From contig NZ_NPKT01000018.1 of NCBI RefSeq assembly GCF_008329565.1, positions 1-64,000 on the forward strand: a stretch of DNA of 64,000 nucleotides. The letters run 5' to 3'. Below the pieces are notes generated by a model, which saw nothing but the letters and a program-made list of their open reading frames with translations, was not told the origin of the DNA and searched no databases. A program made the position numbers and the translations under genes. Positions within the stretch are counted from its first letter, which is position 1, and the number at the start of each line of letters is the position of its first letter. Positions 34,092 to 43,900 of this stretch are shown piece after piece. This stretch comes from Mycolicibacterium sp. P1-5 (GTDB taxonomy: Bacteria; Actinomycetota; Actinomycetes; Mycobacteriales; Mycobacteriaceae).

Positions 34092-35519
34092 GTGACGACG
34101 CGGATCGTGATCATCGGTGGGGGTCCGGCCGGTTACGAGGCCGCTTTGGTCGCCGCAGGTCGCGGCAGGGACGTCGCCGAGGTCACCGTGGTGGATTCCG
34201 ACGGCATCGGCGGGGCCTGCGTCCTGTGGGATTGTGTGCCGTCCAAGACCTTTATCGCGTCGACCGGCGTGCGCACCGAATTGCGCCGTGCCGCCGGCCT
34301 CGGACTCGAAATCAGCATCGACGACGCGAAGATCTCGCTGCCTGACATCAATAACCGCGTCAAGACCCTGGCCCGCTCGCAGTCCGCCGACATCGGGACG
34401 CAGCTGCTGCGCGAGAAGGTCCACGTCGTCCAGGGCCGCGGGGAGCTGATCGACGCGGTTCCGGGCATGGCCCACCACCGAGTTCGGGTCACCACCGCCA
34501 CCGGCCAAGTCGGGGTACTCAAGGGTGACGTGGTGCTGATCGCCACCGGCGCCAGCCCGCGGGTGCTGCCGAACGCGGTGCCCGACGGGGAGCGGATCCT
34601 CACCTGGCGACAGCTCTATGACCTTCCGGAACTGCCCGAGCATTTGGTGATCGTCGGCTCAGGCGTCACCGGCGCCGAGTTCTGCAACGCCTACACCGAG
34701 CTCGGCGTCGACGTCACCGTGGTGGCAAGCCGCGACCAGATCCTGCCGCACGAGGACAGCGACGCCGCCGCGGTGCTGGAAGAGACCTTCGCCGAGCGCG
34801 GTGTGACGCTGGTCAAGAACGCCAGGGCCGATTCGGTGGTCCGCACCGGCTCGGGCTCGACGGCCGGCGTCGCGGTCACGATGGCCGACGGCCGCGTCGT
34901 CGAGGGCAGCCACGCCCTGATGACTGTCGGGTCGGTGCCCAACACCTCTGGTCTGGGCCTCGAGCGGGTGGGCATCGACCTCGGTCCGGGCAACTACATT
35001 CCGGTCGACCGGGTGTCGCGGACCTCGGCCGCGGGCATCTATGCCGCCGGTGACTGCACCGGTCTGCTGCCGCTGGCGTCGGTTGCGGCGATGCAGGGCC
35101 GGATTGCGATGTATCACGCACTGGGCGAGGGGGTGGCTCCGATCCGGCTGCGCACGGTCGCCTCGGCCACGTTCACCCGGCCTGAGATCGCCGCCGTCGG
35201 GGTGCCGCAAACAGCGATCGACAACGGCTCGGTGCCGGCGCGCACCATCATGCTGCCGTTGAGCACCAACGCCCGTGCCAAGATGTCGCTGCTCAAGCGC
35301 GGCTTCGTCAAGATCTTCTGCCGGCCGGCCACCGGCGTCGTCATCGGTGGTGTGGTGGTGGCTCCGATCGCCTCCGAGCTGATCCTGCCGATCGCCCTGG
35401 CTGTGCAAAACCGCATCTCGGTGACCGATCTGGCGCAGACGCTGTCGGTGTACCCGTCGTTGTCGGGCTCGATCGTCGAGGCTGCACGCCGCCTGATGGC
35501 TCACGACGATCTCGACTAG
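34092..35519 (+). CDS. lpdA: NAD(P)H quinone reductase of the disulfide-reductase family (LpdA)
   Basis: A 475-residue flavoprotein like Rv3303c, which reduces quinones and contributes to oxidative-stress resistance. It has an FAD motif (IVIIGGGPAGYEAA), an NAD motif (VIVGSGVTGAEF), GIYAAGDCTG, and a dimerisation domain. The redox-site region reads GGACVLWDCVPSK, so both cysteines (C43, C48) are present; M. tuberculosis LpdA is described as lacking one. The C-terminal His-Glu pair of true dihydrolipoamide dehydrogenases is missing (VYPSLSGS). It is followed by glpD2 as in M. tuberculosis. The start is a leaderless GTG. Confidence 0.92.
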   Translation: MTTRIVIIGGGPAGYEAALVAAGRGRDVAEVTVVDSDGIGGACVLWDCVPSKTFIASTGVRTELRRAAGLGLEISIDDAKISLPDINNRVKTLARSQSADIGTQLLREKVHVVQGRGELIDAVPGMAHHRVRVTTATGQVGVLKGDVVLIATGASPRVLPNAVPDGERILTWRQLYDLPELPEHLVIVGSGVTGAEFCNAYTELGVDVTVVASRDQILPHEDSDAAAVLEETFAERGVTLVKNARADSVVRTGSGSTAGVAVTMADGRVVEGSHALMTVGSVPNTSGLGLERVGIDLGPGNYIPVDRVSRTSAAGIYAAGDCTGLLPLASVAAMQGRIAMYHALGEGVAPIRLRTVASATFTRPEIAAVGVPQTAIDNGSVPARTIMLPLSTNARAKMSLLKRGFVKIFCRPATGVVIGGVVVAPIASELILPIALAVQNRISVTDLAQTLSVYPSLSGSIVEAARRLMAHDDLD

Positions 35520-35522
35520 CCT
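35517..35522 (+). promoter_or_regulatory. -10 element of glpD2 built on the lpdA stop codon
   Basis: TAGCCT begins with the TAG stop of lpdA and ends 6 nt before the glpD2 ATG. A separate leaderless glpD2 transcript is therefore likely, besides any read-through from lpdA. Confidence 0.5.
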
Positions 35523-35528
35523 GAGGTC

Positions 35529-37274
35529 ATGAGCGACCCGATCCTCCGACCGGGCACCGGTCAGACCCTTCTCGGACCTTCCGAACGGTCGCAAGCCTGG
35601 GAGCGGTTGGGCAGCGAACAGTTCGATGTCGTCGTCATCGGCGGCGGCGTGGTCGGTGCCGGCTGTGCACTCGATGCCGCGACCCGCGGGCTCAAGGTGG
35701 CCCTCGTGGAGGCGCGTGACTTCGCCTCGGGGACGTCGAGCCGCAGTTCGAAGATGTTCCACGGCGGACTGCGCTACCTCGAGCAGTTGGAGTTCGGCCT
35801 GGTGCGTGAGGCACTGCACGAGCGCGAACTGTCCCTGACCACGCTGGCGCCACATCTGGTCAAGCCGCTGCCGTTCCTCTTCCCGCTGACCAAGCGGGTG
35901 TGGGAGCGCCCGTACATCGCTGCGGGCATCTTCCTTTACGACCAGCTGGGCGGTGCGAAATCCGTTCCGGCACAGAAACATTTGACGAAATCCGGCGCGC
36001 TCCGGCTGGCGCCGGGCCTCAAGCGCAGCTCGTTGATCGGTGGGATCCGCTACTACGACACCGTCGTCGACGACGCCCGGCACACCATGACCGTGGCGCG
36101 CACCGCCGCCCATTACGGCGCGGTGGTGCGCACCTCGACCCAGGTGGTGTCGCTGCTGCGGGAGGGCGACCGGGTGATCGGGGTCAAGATCCGCGACTCA
36201 GAGGATGGTTCAGGCGAGGACGTCCGCGGTCATGTGGTGATCAACGCGACCGGCGTGTGGACCGACGAGATTCAGGCGTTGAGCAAGGAACGCGGACGGT
36301 TCCGGGTGCGCGCGTCCAAGGGTGTGCACGTCGTGGTGCCCCGCGACCGCGTCGTGTCCGAGGTGGCGATCATCCTGCGCACCGAGAAGTCGGTGCTGTT
36401 CGTGATTCCGTGGGGGACGCATTGGATCATCGGCACCACCGACACCGACTGGAACCTCGACCTGGCGCATCCGGCCGCGACCAAGGCTGACATCGACTAC
36501 ATCCTCAGCACCGTCAACACGGTGCTGGCCACGCCGCTCACGCACGATGACATCGACGGCGTATACGCCGGGCTGCGGCCGCTGCTAGCAGGGGAGAGCG
36601 AAGAGACCTCGAAGCTGTCCCGCGAGCATGCGGTCGCGGTGCCCTCGCCGGGCCTGGTCGCGATCGCGGGCGGCAAGTACACCACCTACCGGGTGATGGC
36701 CGAGGACGCCGTCGACGCCGCGGCCGAGTACATCCCGGCGCGGGTCGCGCCCTCGATCACCGAAAAGGTGCCGCTGATGGGTGCCGACGGGTACTTCGCG
36801 CTGGTCAACCAGACGCAAAGCGTCGGCGCGCGCTACGGCCTGCACCCGTACCGGGTGCGGCATCTGCTGGATCGCTACGGCTCGCTGATCGGTGACGTGC
36901 TGTCGTTGGCGGTCGGCAAGCCGGAGCTGCTCGAGCCGATCACCGATGCGCCGGTCTACCTGAAGGTGGAGGCGGCCTACGCCGCAGCTGCGGAGGGTGC
37001 GCTGCATCTGGAGGACATCCTCGCCCGCCGGATGCGGATTTCGATCGAATATCCGCACCGCGGTGTGGACTGTGCCCTTCAGGTCGCTGAGATCGTGGCA
37101 CCGATACTCGGCTGGAGTGAAGCCGACTGCGCCCGCGAGGTGGCCACGTATGTCGCGCGGGTGGAGGCCGAAATTCTGTCCCAGACCCAGCCCGACGATG
37201 CCTCGGCCGATGCGTTGCGGGCGTCCGCACCGGAGGCGCGTGCCGAGATCCTCGAGCCCGTGCCACTGAACTGA
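35529..37274 (+). CDS. glpD2: Glycerol-3-phosphate dehydrogenase (FAD)
   Basis: A 581-residue membrane-associated flavoenzyme oxidising glycerol-3-phosphate to dihydroxyacetone phosphate with electron transfer to quinone. The FAD motif is VVVIGGGVVGAGCALDAATRG. Substrate-pocket segments are FASGTSSRSSKMFHGGLRYLEQ, SKGVHVVVPRD, IIGTTDTDW and AGGKYTTYRVMAEDAV, and a C-terminal helical DAO domain starts at about residue 420. It corresponds to Rv3302c. The phoY1 gene next to it in M. tuberculosis is absent here; a pseudouridine synthase follows 7 bp later. Confidence 0.94.
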   Translation: MSDPILRPGTGQTLLGPSERSQAWERLGSEQFDVVVIGGGVVGAGCALDAATRGLKVALVEARDFASGTSSRSSKMFHGGLRYLEQLEFGLVREALHERELSLTTLAPHLVKPLPFLFPLTKRVWERPYIAAGIFLYDQLGGAKSVPAQKHLTKSGALRLAPGLKRSSLIGGIRYYDTVVDDARHTMTVARTAAHYGAVVRTSTQVVSLLREGDRVIGVKIRDSEDGSGEDVRGHVVINATGVWTDEIQALSKERGRFRVRASKGVHVVVPRDRVVSEVAIILRTEKSVLFVIPWGTHWIIGTTDTDWNLDLAHPAATKADIDYILSTVNTVLATPLTHDDIDGVYAGLRPLLAGESEETSKLSREHAVAVPSPGLVAIAGGKYTTYRVMAEDAVDAAAEYIPARVAPSITEKVPLMGADGYFALVNQTQSVGARYGLHPYRVRHLLDRYGSLIGDVLSLAVGKPELLEPITDAPVYLKVEAAYAAAAEGALHLEDILARRMRISIEYPHRGVDCALQVAEIVAPILGWSEADCAREVATYVARVEAEILSQTQPDDASADALRASAPEARAEILEPVPLN

Positions 37275-37281
37275 GCGAGCA

Positions 37282-38148
37282 TTGAGGCGTCATCGGTTGT
37301 CCCCACTCCCGGATCGCGACGGGGTGGGCCCGGCGCGGGTGCGGCTGCGCGGTGGTGCGGTGCTGGTCGAGCTGGCCGACCGATTCGGTGAGGATGCGGC
37401 CGAAAAGGTGTTCAACGGCGAGGTGGTCGACGCCGACGGTGGCGTGATCACGCCGTCTTCGGTGTTGCCGCCCGGTGCGCACGTCTTTCTGTATCGGGAG
37501 TTGCCCGACGAGGTGGTGGTGCCGTTCGAGATTCCGGTGCTGTACCGCGACGACGACATCGTGGTGGTGGACAAACCGCATTTTCTTGCGACGATGCCGC
37601 GCGGCGGGCACGTCGCGCAGACGGCGTTGGTTCGGTTGCGGCGCTCGCTCGATCTGCCCGAGCTGAGTCCGGCGCACCGGCTGGACCGGTTGACCGCGGG
37701 AGTGTTGTTGTTCACCGTGCGGCGTGAGGTTCGCGGCGCGTATCAGACGATGTTCGCGCGAGGCGAGGTGTCGAAGACGTACGTGGCGCGCTCATCCGCT
37801 GTTGCCGATGTAGTGCTGCCGTTGGTGGTGCGGAGCCGAATCATCAAGCGTCGCGGGGTATTACAGGCTGTCGAGGAGCCGGGCGAGCCGAACGCCGAGA
37901 CGTTGGTCGAGGCGCTGGGGGAGGGCCGGTATCGGCTGAGCCCGCGGACCGGACGCACGCATCAGCTGCGTGTGCACATGGCCTCGCTGGGACTGCCCAT
38001 CGACAATGACCCGCTGTATCCGCGCGTCGTGGACGTGGCCGCCGACGACTTCTCCGCGCCCCTGCAGTTGGTGGCTCAGCGACTGGAGTTCGACGACCCG
38101 CTGTCGGGAGAGCGCAGGTCGTTCGTCAGCGCAGCCGGAGTGGACTAA
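37282..38148 (+). CDS. RluA-family RNA pseudouridine synthase
   Basis: A 288-residue synthase with the catalytic Asp in HRLDRLTAGVLL, preceded by DDDIVVVDKPHFLATMP and followed by SPRTGRTHQLRVHMASLGLPI. It isomerises uridine in tRNA or rRNA; the target site is unknown. The N-terminal 90 residues may include a degenerate S4-like region. The start is the TTG at 37282, 7 nt after the glpD2 stop. It corresponds to Rv3300c. Confidence 0.88.
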   Translation: MRRHRLSPLPDRDGVGPARVRLRGGAVLVELADRFGEDAAEKVFNGEVVDADGGVITPSSVLPPGAHVFLYRELPDEVVVPFEIPVLYRDDDIVVVDKPHFLATMPRGGHVAQTALVRLRRSLDLPELSPAHRLDRLTAGVLLFTVRREVRGAYQTMFARGEVSKTYVARSSAVADVVLPLVVRSRIIKRRGVLQAVEEPGEPNAETLVEALGEGRYRLSPRTGRTHQLRVHMASLGLPIDNDPLYPRVVDVAADDFSAPLQLVAQRLEFDDPLSGERRSFVSAAGVD

Positions 38149-38163
38149 GGGACTATTGTCCTT
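38149..38163 (+). promoter_or_regulatory. DosR-like box upstream of the DUF1269 gene
   Basis: GGGACTATTGTCCTT begins right after the stop of the pseudouridine synthase gene. It matches the core of the dormancy regulator DosR consensus GGGACTWWAGTCCC except for T in place of A before GTCC and the final base. It lies about 56 nt upstream of the DUF1269 ATG, a workable activator position. Confidence 0.5.
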
Positions 38164-38218
38164 GCGGTAGTGACCTTCTGTCCTAGTGACTGGGTGTGAA
38201 CAGAGCCACGCTCGAGGT

Positions 38219-38764
38219 ATGGACGATGATCACGAGCTGATTCTGGTCGCCACGTACGCCGACCTCGATCAGGCTCATTCCGACTTCCACGAACTGGGCA
38301 AGCGGATCGCGCACGGCCTGGAATTGCGGGCCGCCGCGCTGGTCATCAAGGATGCCGACGGGCGGCCACAGGTTCTCGAAGCGCACAACCGGCATGGCCG
38401 GGTCGCCGCTGGAATCGGCGCCACTCTGGGACTGTTGGTCGGCGTGTTCGCTCCGCCGATCGGCCTCTCGGTGGTGGTGGGCGGGGCGGCAGCCGGACTC
38501 GTAGCCGCGGTCGCCGAGCATGAGCTGCGCAGCGGCCTGCGGCATGAGATCGGGGAGGCGTTGGAGGCCGGCACCGGTGTGGTGCTCGCGGTCGTCTATC
38601 CGAACGGGCGGATGCCCGTGGAGCACACTTTGACTCGCGCCGACGGCATTTCCGCTGTCCGGCTGGACAAGTCCACCATCGCCAGCATCGAGAGCACGGT
38701 CGCCGACGCGATGGCCGGTATGGGCCATCCGATCACCGCTGGCATGACGGGCACCAATACGTGA
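38219..38764 (+). CDS. DUF1269 family membrane-associated protein
   Basis: A 181-residue protein. An N-terminal alpha/beta region (HELILVATYADLDQAHSDFHELGKRI) is followed by a glycine/alanine-rich hydrophobic hairpin (about residues 62-103) and a C-terminal soluble part. That arrangement is typical of DUF1269 proteins, whose function is unknown. The ATG at 38219 is preferred; an in-frame GTG at 38186 adds 11 atypical residues. A DosR-like box upstream suggests hypoxia or NO induction. Its end overlaps the convergent nei gene by 32 bp. Confidence 0.75.
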   Translation: MDDDHELILVATYADLDQAHSDFHELGKRIAHGLELRAAALVIKDADGRPQVLEAHNRHGRVAAGIGATLGLLVGVFAPPIGLSVVVGGAAAGLVAAVAEHELRSGLRHEIGEALEAGTGVVLAVVYPNGRMPVEHTLTRADGISAVRLDKSTIASIESTVADAMAGMGHPITAGMTGTNT

Positions 38765-39500
38765 CCCGGTCTTCTTCGGAGGATTCCGCGCGGCGAATCG
38801 GGGTGCCGCAGCGCCGGCACGCTTCACCGCCTCGACCGTAGACCCAGAGCTCCTGGCCTCCCCTGCGGTTGCCGGTGGTGGTGCGGTTCCATCGGGAACG
38901 ATTAGCCCACAACATATCTCGGGCCCGGTTGGCGACGCGCAGCGGATCTGTCAGGCTGCTGACCGGGCTGGTCGGCAGCCTGCCGAATACGAAGCACAAC
39001 TCGTTGGCATACACGTTGCCGACGCCGGCCAGGTTCCGCTGATCCAACAGTGCCTGTGCGATCGGGCGGTCAGGGTCCTTGGAGAGATTTGCGGACGCCA
39101 CTTCGGGATCCCAGTCGTCGCCGAGGAGGTCGGGCCCCAGGTGTGCGACGGCGTCCTCGTCGTGTTCGCGGTCCAGCACCTCGAGGATGCCCAGGTCGAT
39201 GCCGACGGCTTGAATATCACCGGCTTCCAGCACAACTCGGATCTTGTAGGCATTGCGCATCGGCCTGCCCTTCGGGGCCACCCGCCAGGCGCCGTCCATC
39301 TTCAGATGGGAGTGGATGCTTGCCGGCCCGACGCGGATGAACAGGTGCTTGCCGCGGCTGATCACCTCGTCGACGGTGTGACCGGTGAGATCCACCGTGG
39401 CGTAGCGCGGCACGCGGATATCGCACCGCGTCAAAGTCTTACCGACCAGCGCCTCGCGCAGGTTGGCAGCGGTGTGGAAGACGGTGTCGCCCTCAGGCAT
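38733..39500 (-). CDS. nei: Endonuclease VIII, DNA glycosylase/AP lyase
   Basis: A 255-residue Fpg/Nei enzyme excising oxidised pyrimidines from DNA. PEGDTV at the N-terminus carries the catalytic Pro and Glu, and the helix-two-turn-helix region includes LAGVGNVYANELCF. The C-terminal zinc finger has Cys pairs in CRRCGTP and CPSCQR. It corresponds to Rv3297. The -10 TAGGCT, formed partly by the upstream gene's stop codon, lies 6 nt before its ATG, so it is probably leaderless. Confidence 0.93.
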   Translation of the reverse strand: MPEGDTVFHTAANLREALVGKTLTRCDIRVPRYATVDLTGHTVDEVISRGKHLFIRVGPASIHSHLKMDGAWRVAPKGRPMRNAYKIRVVLEAGDIQAVGIDLGILEVLDREHDEDAVAHLGPDLLGDDWDPEVASANLSKDPDRPIAQALLDQRNLAGVGNVYANELCFVFGRLPTSPVSSLTDPLRVANRARDMLWANRSRWNRTTTGNRRGGQELWVYGRGGEACRRCGTPIRRAESSEEDRVTYWCPSCQR

Positions 39501-39506
39501 GGTTCC

Positions 39507-39512
39507 AGCCTA
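39507..39512 (-). promoter_or_regulatory. -10 element of nei built on the DUF222 gene's stop codon
   Basis: Read on the minus strand, TAGGCT starts with the TAG stop of the DUF222/HNH gene and ends 6 nt before the nei ATG. Confidence 0.5.
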
Positions 39513-40952
39513 GAAGGGTGGCGGATCCTCGCCGCACGGTGGCGCGGGTCGTGCCGCGGCGGGTGTGCGGTCTGCTCGGTTGCGGGCGCGTTCGCTGGCG
39601 ATCTGGTGGGCGCGGTTCTGTCTGCGGGTTGTGCGCCGCTTGGGCATCATCGCTGAGCGGGTGCCGCAGCGGTGCTCGGGTGGGGGCGGGGTTGCCGGTG
39701 GACCCGTGGGTGTCATGAGCGCAGGAAACAGCAGGGCACTACCGGGCGTCGTCACGTAGGTTTCCCCGTCGGGAAATCGCCAGATCACGGTCCCGTCGGG
39801 TAGCTGTTGGTCTTTCCAACCCCAAAAAGTTTTCAGCAAATGATGATCACGACACAGGCATTTGAGGTTGGAGGCATGCGTCGCCCCGTACGGCCACGGC
39901 ACCGTGTGGTCGATATCGCAGCGAGTCGCGGGCTTGTCGCAGCCGGGCGCTCGGCAGGTGAGGTCGCGGGCACGCACGAAGTCCGCCAGTGCGCGCGAGG
40001 GATGATAGCCGGGATCGGGCGGCGTCTCGATGGGAATGATTACCGGCCGCTGGCGTGCGGTCGCCCTCAACTCAGCCAACTGCTCGGCTGAGATCAGCTC
40101 GCCGCTGTCGAGCAGGTAGGCCGGCGTGTTGGACGTACCATCGAGCGTCGCCTGCTCGGCCACGACGTGGACGACGACCGGACCGATGGGCTTTCCGGTT
40201 GCCGCGCAACCCGGTTCGCCGCACTCGCACGCAAGTCGGTCAAGACCCGCGCCCAGCGCCCCGAGCGCATCGGAGCGACGTTGACCGATCGTTCGCGGAT
40301 CGTTGTCGCACACCGACGTCGCGACAGCAGTGAGCCGCTTGTCCAGTGCCGCGCCGTGCGGCGAAGACAGCCGCGCGGTCATCTCCACATACCCTTCGGA
40401 GGACTCCCAGAAGGTGACGTCACGCTCACTGCCGCGATCCTGGATCCGCCGCACCGCGTCCGGGTCATGCGAGATCACGATGTCGTCGATCTTGGCGGCC
40501 AGCTTGCCCGCGGTCATCGACGGCCACCGGGCCACGAGTGCAGCCAGCTCGGCATCGACTGCAGCGGTGGTGTCGGCGTCGGTGATCAGATGGGTGCGAT
40601 AGACGATCGTCTGGAACAACCGGTAGTCGATGTCACCGGTCTCAAAGACCGCTGCGACCGCCGGTAGCCGCAGCATGGCCAACGCATAATTCATGAAACT
40701 GTTGGCCTTGCCCAGGCTCACCCGCAGCGCCGCAGCGACTTCCGCGCCGACGGCACGCCAGGTATCGACCGCCCAGTCCTCACGCTCACCCAACGCTTCG
40801 CGGCGCAACTCGAAAAGATCGGCAATCACCCGCAACCGCTGAGCCGCAGCCCGATTCTCCAGCCGCGCCACGTTTGTCAGCCGAGCGACGAACTCCCGCG
40901 ACTGCTCGGTATCAGACACCTCGGCATACTCACCAGGCCAATGATCGAACAT
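39510..40952 (-). CDS. DUF222/HNH endonuclease-like protein (13E12 repeat family)
   Basis: A 480-residue protein with an N-terminal DUF222 domain (about 20-320) and a C-terminal HNH nuclease motif (CRAPGCDKPATRCDIDHTVPW, then NLKCLCRDHHLLKT, about 345-390). A basic, proline-rich tail follows. The family includes the M. tuberculosis 13E12 proteins, several of which are DNA-damage induced. Its function is unknown, but the HNH residues look intact. A LexA-type box overlaps the ATG at 40952. The position between nei and lhr, two DNA-repair genes, matches the Rv3294c neighbourhood only approximately. Confidence 0.85.
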   Translation of the reverse strand: MFDHWPGEYAEVSDTEQSREFVARLTNVARLENRAAAQRLRVIADLFELRREALGEREDWAVDTWRAVGAEVAAALRVSLGKANSFMNYALAMLRLPAVAAVFETGDIDYRLFQTIVYRTHLITDADTTAAVDAELAALVARWPSMTAGKLAAKIDDIVISHDPDAVRRIQDRGSERDVTFWESSEGYVEMTARLSSPHGAALDKRLTAVATSVCDNDPRTIGQRRSDALGALGAGLDRLACECGEPGCAATGKPIGPVVVHVVAEQATLDGTSNTPAYLLDSGELISAEQLAELRATARQRPVIIPIETPPDPGYHPSRALADFVRARDLTCRAPGCDKPATRCDIDHTVPWPYGATHASNLKCLCRDHHLLKTFWGWKDQQLPDGTVIWRFPDGETYVTTPGSALLFPALMTPTGPPATPPPPEHRCGTRSAMMPKRRTTRRQNRAHQIASERARNRADRTPAAARPAPPCGEDPPPF

Positions 40953-40960
40953 GTGTTCTA
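40945..40960 (-). promoter_or_regulatory. LexA (SOS) box overlapping the start codon of the DUF222/HNH gene
   Basis: Read on the minus strand this is TAGAACACATGTTCGA, against the mycobacterial SOS consensus TCGAAC-N4-GTTCGA: one mismatch in 12 fixed positions. The ATG start codon (complement of 40950-40952) is part of the N4/half-site region, so LexA would sit directly over the transcription and translation start. Confidence 0.7.
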
Positions 40961-40985
40961 GTATGCCATGTGGGGGTGACAGATT

Positions 40986-43900
40986 TCAGCGCAACCGCAG
41001 CCCGCGAGGAGTCCGCGAGAATCCCGCGTCGACCAATGCGTCGGCAGTGGCCTTCCGGTCAGCGTGGGTGCCCACCTCCAGAACCGGTACGCCGTCCAGC
41101 TTTTCGACCAAGATGCCGCCGATGCGACCACTACTGACCAGCTCGGCCACCGTTCCCGCCGCGGCGCGCTGTGCTTCGGAGTCAGCGCTGAAATTCAACA
41201 GCGATCGTCCACCGCGCTCGAGGAACCACACCAGCTCACCGTCCACCAGCACGACGAGCGCGCCCGCCTTGCGGCCGGGCCGATGGCTGGCGTCGGCATC
41301 TGCACGCGTCGGCCACGGCAGCGCCGCGCCATACGGATTGGCCGGGTCGGCCGCGGCCAGCACCACGGCGCGGTAGTCGGGGCGCTCGGGATCCACTCCG
41401 TCGAGGTAGGTACGCAGCCGGTCGACCGTCGATGCCACCGCGAATTGTGCGCCACCGAGGGATTCGACGAAATAGCCGCGCTGACAACGTCCGGCCTCTT
41501 CGAAGCCCTTGAGCACCTTGTACAGCGTCGCGAACCCACCCGGGATGCCTTCGGCGGCCGCCGCACCCTTGGTCAGTACGCCGTGCCGGTTCAACAGCAG
41601 TTCAGCGGAGAAATGCGCGCGCACAGTCGAATCCGGTTCCCGAACCGGTAGCGCCGACCACCGCCCGGCGACCGTCGAGTCCACCGAGCGGGTCTGCGCG
41701 TGCGCTACCGAGTAACGACTCAGCCGCGGCGCGCGTCGCTGCCGGTGAGCCGGCGCGGCCGGACGGCGGGTGCCGGGCTTGCGTCCACCCGCCAGCATGG
41801 CGCGGACCGGCGCGAAAGTGTCGCCGGTGACCCAGCCGGCCCAGATCAGTTCCCACAGAGCGGCTTTGAACGTCTCGTCGGAACCACTGACCAACTGCCG
41901 GAAGAAGAACGCGCCGCGCGCCTCACCAGGCTCGCCGAGGACCTCGAGAATGGCGCGATGAGTGTCGGTGAAGTCGATCTCGGCCGGCGTCGCGAGCGTC
42001 AGCGGCGCGGTGTCCGCGTGATGAAACGCGATCCACCCGTCGCTACCGGAGATCGATCCGGCTCCCGACCAGGTGACTTCACCCGAGGCCAGCAGCTCAT
42101 CGAGCATCGCCGGTTGGTAATCCCGCACCCGAGGACCTAACACCAGCGGTTCGACCGCCGACGCGGGGATCGGCACCCCGGCCAACTGGTCGATCACGCC
42201 CGCCAGCCCGTCGACGCCCGACGTGGCCGAACTGCCCACCTGCTGCCACGCCGGCAGGAACCGGGCATAGGCGGCCGTGCTCACCGGTTCAACCTGAGCT
42301 CGCAGCGCCGCAAGCGAGCGGCGGCGCAGAATCCGAAGCACTTCGGCGTCGCACCACTGATCAGCGTCCGGGGCGGCCACGAACTCACCGCGAACCAGCT
42401 TGCCGTCCACCGACATTCGACCAAGAACGTCGGCGGCGACCCGAATGCCGAGGCCGAACCGGGCCGCGGCCTCGGACGTGGTGAACGGGCCGCGGGTCCG
42501 GGCGAAGCGACCCATCAGCTCACCGAGAGGGTCGGCCACCGCCTCGGTGAAACTCGTCGGCACCCCGACCGGCACGGCGACACCGACCGCATCGCGCAGC
42601 CGTCCGATGTCCTCGATGCCAGCCCACCAGGACTGACCGGCATACAACAGCGGCAGCACCCGTCGAGCGGCATGCAGGCCATCCAGCCAGCCGCTGACAT
42701 CGTCAACGGTGCAGCGTTCGGCGATCTCGGCCTCGGTGAGCGGTCCGAGGAGGCGCAGCAGGTCGGCCACGCCCTCGGCATCGCGCGCCTTGCGGTCATC
42801 GGAAAGATGTTGCAGCTGGCGGGAAGTCGCGGCAATGACATCCGGGTCGAGCAATTCCCTGAGTTCCACACGGCCGAGAAGCTCAGCCAGCAACGTGCTG
42901 TCGAGGGACAACGCGGCCGCACGGCGCTCGGCCAACGGGCTGTCGCCCTCGTACATGAACGCACCGACGTAGCCGAACATGAGCGACGCCGCGAATGGCG
43001 ACGGCATCGGCGTCTCGACCTCCACCAGCCGCACCCGGCGTTGGGCGATTCGGCTCATCAGGTCGGTCAGCGTCGGAACGTCATAGACGTCCTGCAAACA
43101 CTCGCGCACTGCCTCCAACACGATCGGGAAGTCCGGGTATTTGCGTGCCACGTCAAGCAGTTGGGCTGCGCGCTGACGCTGATGCCACAGCGGCGAACGC
43201 TTGCCCGGGTGGCGTTTGGGCAGCAGAAGCGCCCGTGCCGCACATTCCCGGAACCGTGAGGCGAACAGCGCCGAGCCGCCCACCTCGGCGGTGACCAGCG
43301 GCTCGATTTCGTCGGGGGCGAAGACGAACAGGTCGGCGCCCGGCGGGGTGTCCTCGGTGTCAGGCAACCGCACCACGATGCCGTCGTCGGAGGCCGTGGG
43401 CTTCTCGTCGATGCCGTAGCGCTCGAGCAGCCGACGACTGACGGCCAGTGCGAGCGGCCCGTGCACCTTCAGTCCGTAGGGGGAGTGCAACACCACGCGC
43501 CAGTCACCGAGCTCGTCGCGGAACCGCTCCACCAGCAGGGTGGTATCGCTGGGCACCGTGGCGGTGGCGTTGCGCTGATCGTCGAGCAGCTGCCACAGGT
43601 TATCGGTGGCGTAGTCGGCGAAACCGAGTTCATTGCATCGTGTTTCGAAATCATTGCGGCCCAGCCCGGCCAGCTCGCCGGTGAACTGTCCGATCGCCTG
43701 ACCGAGTTCTGCCGGTCGGCCGGCATTGTCGCCGCGCCAGAACGGCAGCCGGGCCGGCTGTCCGGGTGCCGGGATGACCAGCACCCGGTCGTGGGTGATC
43801 TCAGTGATCCGCCAGCTGGTGGCGCCCAGCGAGATCACATCACCGGGGCGCGATTCGTACACCATCTCTTCGTCGAGTTCACCGACGCGCGAAGGCTTTT

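Noticed and set aside
38170..38183. Second DosR-like box (GTGACCTTCTGTCC)
   Set aside because: The spacing between the half-sites is one base too long and the first half-site is degenerate.
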